From Umezawaea endophytica (GTDB lineage Bacteria; Actinomycetota; Actinomycetes; Mycobacteriales; Pseudonocardiaceae): DNA of 64,000 nucleotides. Location of the stretch: contig NZ_JANYMP010000017.1 in assembly GCF_025061645.1 (NCBI RefSeq), forward strand, positions 62,001 to 126,000, read 5' to 3'. Below the pieces are notes generated by a model that worked only from the letters and a program-made list of their open reading frames with translations, made no database searches and was not told where the DNA came from. Position 1 is the stretch's first letter; each line of letters begins with the position of its first letter. The translations under genes and the position numbers were made by a program. Positions 57,625 to 64,000 of the stretch are shown piece by piece.

Positions 57625-58398
57625 GTGGTGAAACTCGAACGTGATGCCGCAGGTCTGGCCGTCCTGACCGTCGACGCTCCCCCGCTGAACCTCTACACCG
57701 CCGAGTTGCACGACCAGCTCATCTCGGCGATCACCGAGGTCGAGGAGGACGCGCCCCGCGCGCTGCTGATCCGCGCCGAGGGCAAGGTCGTGAGCGGCGG
57801 CGTCGACGTGTCGCTGTTCGCGGCGCAGACCGGGCCCGACGAGGCCAAGGTGCTGTTCGACCGGATGCTCGACCTGCCGGACCGGATCGCCGCGCTGCCG
57901 TTCCCGACCGTGTTCGCCGCCCACGGCCTCACGCTGACCTGGGCGTTCGAGGTCGCCGTGGCGTGCGACATCATCCTGGCCGCGGCCCGCGCGAAGTTCG
58001 GCCTGGTCGAGAAGGTGATCGGCCTGACGCCCACGATGGGCGGCACCCAGCGCCTCGCGGCGCGCGCGGGGGTCGGGCGCGCCAAGGAGTTCGTGATGAC
58101 CGGCGAGCGCTACGACGCCGCGACGCTGGAGCGGTGGAACGTCGTCAACCGCGTCCTGGCCGACGACGGCTTCGACGACACCGCCCGCCAGTTCGCCGCG
58201 ACCCTCGCGGCAGGCCCGACGCGGGCGCACGCGGCGACCAAGGAGGTGCTGGAGCACTTCCAGAGCGGCGGTGTGCCGGAGGCGAACGCCCACGTCACCA
58301 CGATCGCCGCCGCCCTCTTCGACACCGAGGACCTGCCGAACGCCGTCCGCTCGTTCCTGGCGGACGGACCCGGCAAGGCGACCTTCACCGGACGCTGA
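57625..58398 (+). CDS. Enoyl-CoA hydratase/isomerase family protein (second copy)
   Basis: A 257-residue crotonase. 'LLIRAEGKVVSGGVDVSLFA' and 'PTVFAAHGLTLTWAFEVAVA' are the oxyanion regions, followed by 'AKFGLVEKVIGLTPTMGGTQ'. The second region reads Gly-Leu-Thr-Leu-Thr-Trp instead of the usual Gly-rich turn, which is atypical. It is only distantly similar to the crotonase at 32336-33103. GTG at 57625 follows GAGAAGG. It overlaps no neighbour and is convergent with the kinase gene. Confidence 0.88.
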   Translation: MVKLERDAAGLAVLTVDAPPLNLYTAELHDQLISAITEVEEDAPRALLIRAEGKVVSGGVDVSLFAAQTGPDEAKVLFDRMLDLPDRIAALPFPTVFAAHGLTLTWAFEVAVACDIILAAARAKFGLVEKVIGLTPTMGGTQRLAARAGVGRAKEFVMTGERYDAATLERWNVVNRVLADDGFDDTARQFAATLAAGPTRAHAATKEVLEHFQSGGVPEANAHVTTIAAALFDTEDLPNAVRSFLADGPGKATFTGR

Positions 58399-58434
58399 AC
58401 CGGGCGCCCGACCGGGCACGACCGGGCAACGCGG

Positions 58435-60096
58435 TCAGCGCGGGTCGAACGTCGACGCGGCGTACCAGGCCAGGGCCGAGCGGAGTTCGCCCACGTCCTG
58501 ACCCTGCCGCGCCTTGGCCTTCTCGTGCGACACCGGGTACGCGCGGTAGCCGCCCTTGTACGGCTTGAACGTCCCGTGCCCCAGCGACTGCGGCTCACCC
58601 GCCGCGGCGACGAGCCACACCACCAGCCACGGCTTGCCGCGGCGGTACATGATCTTGCTCCTGGAGATGGCGTACCACGGCAGCTTCCGCTCACGGCTGC
58701 CGCACGAGACGGTGAGCCCGTCCGGCCCGATCTCCAGGCCCAGCCGGGGCCGCAGCGCCCCGACGAGCAGCCGGATCGACCACAGCGAGAACACCAGCGC
58801 GGTGATCAGCGCGACGTACTGGACGTCCCGGCCCGCGGTGTCCGTCCCCTGGAAGGCGAGCGCGACCAGAGTGATGAACCCGGTCACCAGCCCCCACCCG
58901 ATGTCCGACGCGCGCGACTCCTTGAACCGGACGCCGACGGGCTTCTTCGGCTGCGCGACCGACGCGGGCTTGGCCTTCTTCGGCGCCTTCTCGACCTTGT
59001 CGGCCTTGTCGGCCTTGTCGGCCTTGTCGACCTTCTCGATCGCCCTCGGCTCCATCGCCTTGGCCATCACGGCCTTCGCCTCGAGGGCCTTGGCCTTCTC
59101 CACGACGACCTGCATCGCGCGCTGCATCTGCTTCGCCGCGGCGGCGGCCACGACGGGCGCGGCCTCGGCCATCATCCGCGTCGCGGGCTTGCCGTTCGCG
59201 GCGGGCAGCGCGCTCAGCTCGGTGTGCCGCTGCTCCACGAGCGTCCGCACGGGCGCGGGCAGCCACGTGTCGTCGAGGTGCGGCACGTCGATCGTCGCGA
59301 GCAGCCTGGCGGGCGTCGGGCGGTGGTCCGGGTCGCGGACGAGGCACGGCACGATCAGCGGCACGAGCGCGGGCGGCACGTGGGTCAGGTCGGGCTCCTG
59401 GTGCACCACGCGGTAGACCAGCGAGGCCGTCGAGCCGTCGCCGAACGGGCCGCGCCCGGTGGCGGCGTAGACCAGCACGGCACCGAGCGCGAACACGTCG
59501 CTCTGCGGGCCGATCTTGGTCCCGATGACCTGTTCCGGCGACAGGAAGCCGGGCGTGCCGAACACGACACCGGCCTCGGTCAGCGCGGAGTGCTCCAGCG
59601 CTCTGGCGATGCCGAAGTCGATCACGCGGGGACCGTCGGTGGCCAGCAGCACGTTGGACGGCTTCAGGTCGCGGTGCACCAGACCCGCGCCGTGGATCGC
59701 GACCAGCGCCTCGGCCAGTCCGGCGGCCAGCCTGCGCACCGACTGCTCGGGCAGCGGCCCGTGCGTCTCGACGGCCTGCTGGAGGTTCGGGCCGACCACG
59801 TACTCGGTGGCCATCCACGGGCGGTCGGCGTCCGGGTCGGCGTCCACGACGGCGGCGGTCCAGAAGCCGCCGACCGAGCGCGCCATGTCCACCTCGCGGC
59901 GGAAGCGTTCGCGGAAGGCCGGGCTCTCGGCGAGTTCGGCGCGGGCCACCTTCACCGCGACCGGACGCCCGCCGCGGGAGCGACCGAGGTACACGGACCC
60001 CATCGCGCCCTTGCCCAACCCTCTGAGCAGCACGTAGTCCCCGATGCGCTGCGGCCCGTCCACGGGCAGTGGCTGCACCTGTACTTCCTCCCTCAT
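58435..60096 (-). CDS. Ser/Thr protein kinase with membrane hairpin and C-terminal PH-like domain
   Basis: A 553-residue kinase. The catalytic domain (about 15-275) has the P-loop 'LLRGLGKGAMGSVYLGRSRG', Lys in 'PVAVKVARAEL', 'GLVHRDLKPSNVLLATDG', 'VIDFGIARALEHS' and 'GTPGFLSPEQVIGT'. An Ala/Lys-rich linker (about 310-405) carries a 'KADKADKADK' run encoded by a 9-bp tandem repeat near 58995-59030. Two hydrophobic helices follow ('GLVTGFITLVALAFQG', 'YVALITALVFSLWSIRLLVG') and then a PH-like domain ('LEIGPDGLTVSCGSRERKLP'). The kinase and PH-like parts therefore both face the cytoplasm, unlike PASTA kinases. ATG at 60096 is used. Confidence 0.93.
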   Translation of the reverse strand: MREEVQVQPLPVDGPQRIGDYVLLRGLGKGAMGSVYLGRSRGGRPVAVKVARAELAESPAFRERFRREVDMARSVGGFWTAAVVDADPDADRPWMATEYVVGPNLQQAVETHGPLPEQSVRRLAAGLAEALVAIHGAGLVHRDLKPSNVLLATDGPRVIDFGIARALEHSALTEAGVVFGTPGFLSPEQVIGTKIGPQSDVFALGAVLVYAATGRGPFGDGSTASLVYRVVHQEPDLTHVPPALVPLIVPCLVRDPDHRPTPARLLATIDVPHLDDTWLPAPVRTLVEQRHTELSALPAANGKPATRMMAEAAPVVAAAAAKQMQRAMQVVVEKAKALEAKAVMAKAMEPRAIEKVDKADKADKADKVEKAPKKAKPASVAQPKKPVGVRFKESRASDIGWGLVTGFITLVALAFQGTDTAGRDVQYVALITALVFSLWSIRLLVGALRPRLGLEIGPDGLTVSCGSRERKLPWYAISRSKIMYRRGKPWLVVWLVAAAGEPQSLGHGTFKPYKGGYRAYPVSHEKAKARQGQDVGELRSALAWYAASTFDPR

Positions 60097-60193
60097 GCCG
60101 TCGGCACTTCCAGAGTAGAGGGATCGACCACCTGTTCGTGGTGACCTGCGATTTTCAGCCACTGTCCGGCGGGTGTTCATGCTGGTGAAACCC

Positions 60194-60232
60194 GTGATCA
60201 CCACTTATTTCGGTCTACACTGAAACTATAGT
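60194..60232. promoter_or_regulatory. Divergent control region between kinase and MFS genes
   Basis: GTGATCAC (60194-60201) is a perfect 8-bp palindrome, and TATAGT (60227-60232) is a good + strand -10 hexamer, in a 213-bp A+T-enriched interval. No strong -35 is seen at the right distance. Confidence 0.4.
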
Positions 60233-60309
60233 GATGGAGCACGAGAAATCGGTCACTTCCTGGGCTTAATCGATTCCACCGTCCTGGCACGCGCTGAGAG
60301 GATGATGGG

Positions 60310-61491
60310 GTGACTGTCACGGCTGAACTCCCTGTGCCCTTCCGCGTGCGGTCGTTGGTCCCCCTGTCGCTGGTCAGCGCGGCCGTCGGGCTCGGCGCCG
60401 CGCTCGCCTTCCCGTTCATGTCGCTGTTCCTCAGCGCGGAGGTCGGCGCGAGCCCCCTCGCGCTCGGCACGTTCCTGCTGATCACGCCGCTCGCGTCACT
60501 GGTCGCCAGCACGCTGCTCGGCAGGCTGTCGGACGCGCGGGCGGTGCGCCGCACCCTGCTGATCGTGGGCGCGGTGACGGGCGCGCTCGGCTACGGGCTG
60601 TTCGCGGTGCTGCGGAACTACTGGGTGCTGCTGCTGGTGTCGACGACACTGGTCGCGGTGGCGTCGTCGCTGCTGCCGCAGATGTTCGCCTACGCCCGCC
60701 AGGTGCTGGAGCGCGGCGGCTCGACCAGGGCCCCGCTGATCATCACGGGTCTGCGCACGCTGATCTCGCTGGCCTGGGTCGCGGGCCCGCCGCTGGCCGC
60801 GCTGCTCGTCGCGCAGACCGGGTTCACCGGCCTGTTCGCCGCGACCGGGCTCGTCTTCGGCGTGGTCGCGCTGCTCACCCTCCGCCTGCCCGAGGTCGCC
60901 GCCGCACCGCCCGTGGAGGAGGACGTCGAACCGGTGGCGCCCGGTCCCCGGCCCCGGTTCGCGCTGTCGGTGCTCGCGTTCGTGCTGCTCCAGGGCGCGA
61001 TCTCCCTCGGCGTGGTCACGCTGCCGCTGTTCGTCACCGAGCAGGTGGGCGGCACCACGACCGACGTCGGCCTGATCATGGGCCTGTGCGCCGGGCTGGA
61101 GATCCCGCTGATGATCGGCTTCGGCGTCCTGGCGTCGCGGGTGGACCAGCGCGTGCTGGTGCTCGTCGGCGCCGTCGTGGGCCTCGGCTACTTCGGCGCG
61201 ATGCTGCTGGTCTCGACCACGTGGCACATCGCGGCGGCGCAGGTCCTCAACGCCATCGTAATCTCGGCGGTGATGGGCATCGGCATCTCGTACTTCCAGA
61301 GCCTGTCACCGGACCGCCCCGGCTACGCCACGACGATGTTCACCAACTCGGCCACGGTCGCGTCCATGCTCGCCGGGCCGCTGCTCGCCCTCGCGCAGGT
61401 GCTGACGTACCGCACCGCCTACGGCATGTCGCTGGCCATGTCCCTGGCGGGCCTCGTGCTGCTCCTGCTGGCCCGCCCCCGCACGACGTAG
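60310..61491 (+). CDS. MFS sugar-efflux-type transporter
   Basis: A 393-residue transporter with twelve predicted helices, resembling the SetA/SotB sugar efflux group: 'LVSAAVGLGAALAFPFMSLF', 'LLITPLASLVASTLLGRLSD' with the loop 'GRLSDARAVRRTLL', 'GLRTLISLAWVAGPPLAALL' and, in the second half, 'GLIMGLCAGLEIPLMIGFGV'. GTG at 60310 has GAGAGG ahead. The substrate could be a sugar or a drug. It is followed by the hairpin array. Confidence 0.9.
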   Translation: MTVTAELPVPFRVRSLVPLSLVSAAVGLGAALAFPFMSLFLSAEVGASPLALGTFLLITPLASLVASTLLGRLSDARAVRRTLLIVGAVTGALGYGLFAVLRNYWVLLLVSTTLVAVASSLLPQMFAYARQVLERGGSTRAPLIITGLRTLISLAWVAGPPLAALLVAQTGFTGLFAATGLVFGVVALLTLRLPEVAAAPPVEEDVEPVAPGPRPRFALSVLAFVLLQGAISLGVVTLPLFVTEQVGGTTTDVGLIMGLCAGLEIPLMIGFGVLASRVDQRVLVLVGAVVGLGYFGAMLLVSTTWHIAAAQVLNAIVISAVMGIGISYFQSLSPDRPGYATTMFTNSATVASMLAGPLLALAQVLTYRTAYGMSLAMSLAGLVLLLLARPRTT

Positions 61492-61494
61492 GAC

Positions 61495-61635
61495 GGAGGG
61501 GGTTCCCGCCGCCGCCCCTGCCGCGGCGTGAACCCCCTCCGGGTTCGGTGGGACTCCCGCCGCCCCTGCCGCGGCGAGAACCCCTCCGGGTTTCGGGGTG
61601 TCCCCGCCACCCCTGCAGTGGCGTGGACTCCCCGA
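61495..61635. repeat. Tandem array of three hairpin-forming repeats
   Basis: Three units with a common CCCCTGC-core (61515, 61563, 61610; period 48 and 47 bp) each form a stem-loop. The first is strongest: GGAGGGGGTTC (61495-61505)/GAACCCCCTCC (61530-61540) plus an inner CGCCGC/GCGGCG stem. The units decay in sequence from first to third. The array separates convergent genes and can terminate both, but three tandem copies exceed what a terminator needs. Confidence 0.75.
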
Positions 61636-61646
61636 GCTTCGAGGAC

Positions 61647-62960
61647 CTAGCGGTGACCGCCCAGTCCGGTCCACTTCAGGCCCGCCCGGCTGAGCACGTC
61701 CGGGTCGAGCAGGTTCCGGGTGTCGACGACGACGGGCTGGCGGACCAGCCCGGCGACCTTCGCCCAGTCAAGCGTGCGGAACTCCGGCCACTCGGTCAGC
61801 ACGACCAGCGCCTCCACGTCCTTCGCGGCGAGGTACGGGTCGTCCACGACGTCCATGCCCACCGCGGCCGACGAGCCCACGCCCATCGCCGGGTCGTAGC
61901 CGACCAGGTCGGCGCCCGCCTGCTTGAGCAGCGCGGCCACCGCGAGCGCGGGCGAGTCGCGCAGGTCGTCCGTGCCCGCCTTGAACGTCAAGCCCAGCAC
62001 GCCGATCCGCACGTGCGACAGGGATCCGTTGCGCTTGCCCGTCACGGCGAGCCGGATCTTGTCGACCATCCGCTGGCGCTGCCGGTCGTTGGTGTCGATC
62101 GTCGCGCGCAGCAGCCGGAACTCGAAGTCCGCCGCGTCCGCCACCTGGAGCATCGCGTGCGTGTCCTTCGGCAGGCACGAACCGCCCCAGCCGGGACCGG
62201 GCGAGAGGAACGACTGGCCGATGCGGCGGTCGTAGCCCATGCCCTCGGTCACGTCGGAGATGTTGGCGCCCAACCGCTCGCACAGCTCGGCGACCGCGTT
62301 GACGTAGGACAGCTTCATCGCGAGGAAGCAGTTCGCCGCGTACTTCACCATCTCCGCGCTCGCCGCGTCGGTGAGCACGGTCGGCGCGCCGAGCCGCGAG
62401 TACAGCGCCGCCACCCGCTCGGCCGCGTCCTGGTCGTCGCAGCCGACCACGATCCGGTCGGGGTTCAGGAAGTCCTTCACCGCGGAGCCCTCGCGGAGGA
62501 ACTCGGGGTTCGAGACGACGGAGATGTCGGGCCGCCCCAGCAGCTCCGACGTGAGCACCGTGGTGCCGACCGGCACCGTCGACTTGTTGACGATCACGCA
62601 GCCCTCGGCGAACAGGGAGCGGCACTCGTCCACAACGGACTCGACAGCCTTCAGGTCGGCCAGCCCACCGACCCCCATCGGCGTCGGCACGCACAGGAAC
62701 ACGACCTCCGCACCACCGTCGTGCGCCCCGACCGCGGTGGCCGCACCCACGACGAACGAGAGCCGCCCGGACGCGATGCCCTCGGCCACCAGCTCGGGCA
62801 GCCCAGGCTCCAGGATGTCGACCTCACCGCGCGTGAGCCGCTCGACCTTCTCCACGTCCACGTCGGCGCACACGACGCGGTGACCGAGGGAAGCCAGGCA
62901 GGCACCCGTAGTCAGGCCGACATACCCGGTCCCGATCACTGCGATCCGTCGGATGAACAC
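61647..62960 (-). CDS. UDP-glucose/GDP-mannose-type nucleotide-sugar 6-dehydrogenase
   Basis: A 437-residue NAD-dependent dehydrogenase that oxidises a nucleotide sugar to the uronic acid. NAD site 'RIAVIGTGYVGLTTGACLAS', 'VVFLCVPTPMGVGGLADLKA', the nucleophile Cys262 in 'GWGGSCLPKDTHAML', and 'GVLGLTFKAGTDDLRDSPAL' are all intact. GTG at 62960 lies 8 nt after AGGGGAG. UDP-glucose is the likely substrate, feeding UDP-glucuronate to wall or exopolysaccharide synthesis. No glycosyltransferases are in view. Confidence 0.93.
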   Translation of the reverse strand: MFIRRIAVIGTGYVGLTTGACLASLGHRVVCADVDVEKVERLTRGEVDILEPGLPELVAEGIASGRLSFVVGAATAVGAHDGGAEVVFLCVPTPMGVGGLADLKAVESVVDECRSLFAEGCVIVNKSTVPVGTTVLTSELLGRPDISVVSNPEFLREGSAVKDFLNPDRIVVGCDDQDAAERVAALYSRLGAPTVLTDAASAEMVKYAANCFLAMKLSYVNAVAELCERLGANISDVTEGMGYDRRIGQSFLSPGPGWGGSCLPKDTHAMLQVADAADFEFRLLRATIDTNDRQRQRMVDKIRLAVTGKRNGSLSHVRIGVLGLTFKAGTDDLRDSPALAVAALLKQAGADLVGYDPAMGVGSSAAVGMDVVDDPYLAAKDVEALVVLTEWPEFRTLDWAKVAGLVRQPVVVDTRNLLDPDVLSRAGLKWTGLGGHR

Positions 62961-63079
62961 CTGCGTCACTCCCCTGTTCCCGGCTCGCGCCCATGTGCCG
63001 TGGCACCTTTCGCGGCCTACGTCCTCTTGTCGTCCGGGGGCGCCGTCCCCGTTACACCGACCGCGCCCCCGACCCCTCC

Positions 63080-64000
63080 CTAGAGCAGCCCGATCCCACC
63101 GTGGGACACCGACGACGTGTAGTCGTCGTTGCCCGCGAAGCTCGCCGTGTAGCCCTGGAGCAGTGCGCCGACGCCCACCAGCAGCGGCACGTTCGCGTCG
63201 CACTTCGCGACACCGGAGGCGTTGGTGGTCGCCGTGCACAACGGCCCGCCGTTGACCAACCGGAAGACGACCTGGCGGCCCTGGACCGGCGCGCCGTCGT
63301 GCGTCCGCGTGAGCTTGGCGTCGACGCTGCGCACGGTGAAGCCGAGCACGCGCACCTGCAAGCTCGCCGCCCCCGCCGTCAGCGTGGTCTCGGCGGGAGG
63401 CACGCGGTGGATCGCCACGCCCACCGGCTGCGACCCCACGTCCACCGTCGCGGTGACGGCGAGCGAGGCGGTGTCGACGACGGAAACGGTGTTGCTGTTG
63501 AAGTTGGTCACGTAGGCGCTCGCGCCGTCCGGCGTGAACGCCACCCCGATCGGCCGGGCGCCGACCGGAACGGTGCCGACCACGGAGATCGACGCGATGT
63601 CCACAACGGACACCGACGCCGACTGGCTGTTGGTGACGAACGCGCGGGCCCCGTCCGCCGAGATGGCCACGCCGTGCGGCGTCGACCCGACGGTCACGGT
63701 ACCGAGCACCGCGTTCGTCGAGGTGTCCAGCACGGCAACGTTGTGCGAAAGCTTGTTGACGACCACGGCACGCGCGCCCGACGGCGTCACGGCCACCGCG
63801 GTCGGGGTGTTGCCGGTCGTCACGTCCGCGACGACCGCGTTGGTCGCCGTGTCCACGACGGACACGGTTCCGGGGCCCGCGACGTCGTGGGTGACGTAGA
63901 GGGACCTGCCGTCGGGGGCGATGGCGACCCCGTCCGGGTTGGGGCCGACCTGGATCGTGGCCCCGACCGCGAGGGTCGCGACGTCGACGACCGACACGGT
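63080..64000 (-). CDS. YVTN beta-propeller repeat protein (5' end outside window)
   Basis: The frame is open through the right edge, so only the C-terminal 306 or so residues are seen. At least five 40-residue propeller repeats are visible, each with a version of 'NPDGVAIAPDGRSLYVTHDV' or 'TPHGVAISADGARAFVTNSQ' and 'VSVVDTAT'. These are followed by an immunoglobulin-like domain with two cysteines ('GGPLCTATTNASGVAKCDAN') that ends 'SFAGNDDYTSSVSHGGIGLL'. Such proteins are secreted or wall-attached in actinomycetes, but the signal peptide is not visible here. Function unknown. Confidence 0.88.
   Translation of the reverse strand, partial: TVSVVDVATLAVGATIQVGPNPDGVAIAPDGRSLYVTHDVAGPGTVSVVDTATNAVVADVTTGNTPTAVAVTPSGARAVVVNKLSHNVAVLDTSTNAVLGTVTVGSTPHGVAISADGARAFVTNSQSASVSVVDIASISVVGTVPVGARPIGVAFTPDGASAYVTNFNSNTVSVVDTASLAVTATVDVGSQPVGVAIHRVPPAETTLTAGAASLQVRVLGFTVRSVDAKLTRTHDGAPVQGRQVVFRLVNGGPLCTATTNASGVAKCDANVPLLVGVGALLQGYTASFAGNDDYTSSVSHGGIGLL

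Noticed and set aside
61495-61635. CRISPR-like array of three units
   Set aside because: The units are contiguous and diverged, with no distinct spacers; they behave as tandem hairpins.

Overview
This is a high-GC actinomycete chromosome segment. The gene families (DUF4232 proteins, F420-dependent enzymes, mycothiol-dependent formaldehyde dehydrogenase, WS/DGAT, HTH-STAND-WD40 proteins, aerobic cobalamin synthesis), the frequent GTG/TTG starts and the many 4-nt GTGA/ATGA stop-start overlaps fit a Pseudonocardiaceae-type organism (Saccharothrix/Actinosynnema/Lentzea relatives). That placement is inference. I see no rRNA, tRNA, transposase, integrase or CRISPR array.

Layout. 0-3 kb: the tail of a probable Ser/Thr kinase, two secreted DUF4232 proteins and an esterase-like phytase-fold protein. 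3-10.4 kb: a possible terpenoid locus with a class I terpene synthase homologue carrying degraded metal motifs, a divergent HTH-STAND-WD40 protein, a LapA-like membrane protein, a CrtC/AttH-lipocalin fused to a polyprenyl diphosphate synthase, and a LacI regulator. A 118-bp fold-back element separates it from the next block. 10.8-21.3 kb: aerobic cobalamin (corrin ring) genes cobN, cobG-cobH-cobIJ, cobK, cobM and cobL with a PPOX/F420-type flavoprotein, and a B12 riboswitch in the cobN leader. 21.4-22.6 kb: a one-chain PheRS-like protein of mitochondrial architecture, followed by a perfect 25-bp hairpin.

22.7-27 kb: a polar amino-acid ABC transporter operon ending in a PLP-enzyme/YheO-PAS-HTH fusion. 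27-30 kb: thioredoxin, a BrkB-like protein and a small envelope operon (holin-like, DUF3618 repeat protein, DUF4235). 30-33 kb: VOC protein, mycothiol-dependent formaldehyde dehydrogenase with its metallo-hydrolase partner, enoyl-CoA hydratase. 33.2-35.7 kb: three overlapping genes for unrecognised membrane proteins of like topology. 35.7-38.8 kb: a quinone-reductase-like gene with a coupled HTH regulator and membrane protein under a dyad-covered promoter, then a nucleotidyltransferase-like protein, a small membrane protein and a Crp/Fnr regulator. 38.9-44.5 kb: a neutral-lipid block (lipase-like hydrolases, WS/DGAT, DUF2993-like protein, patatin, luciferase-like oxidoreductase).

44.5-47.3 kb: an SDR divergent from a MerR regulator with the diagnostic 19-bp promoter spacer, then a FAD oxidoreductase. 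47.5-51.4 kb: tex and a CrtI-like oxidoreductase. 51.5-57.5 kb: a Leu/Ile/Val-type binding protein, a YciI-LuxR fusion regulator and the fructose PTS operon (1-phosphofructokinase, EIIA, EIIBC) below a DeoR regulator. The interval between DeoR and the kinase gene is filled by an unusual repeat block. 57.6-64 kb: a second enoyl-CoA hydratase, a membrane Ser/Thr kinase, a sugar-efflux MFS protein, a tandem hairpin array, a UDP-glucose/GDP-mannose-type dehydrogenase and a YVTN beta-propeller protein cut by the window end.

The least ordinary items are the two enzyme/regulator fusions (22.7 and 52.9 kb), the lipocalin-prenyl synthase fusion beside the motif-degraded terpene synthase, the PheRS-like ligase, the three-gene membrane module, and several non-coding repeat or fold-back structures.
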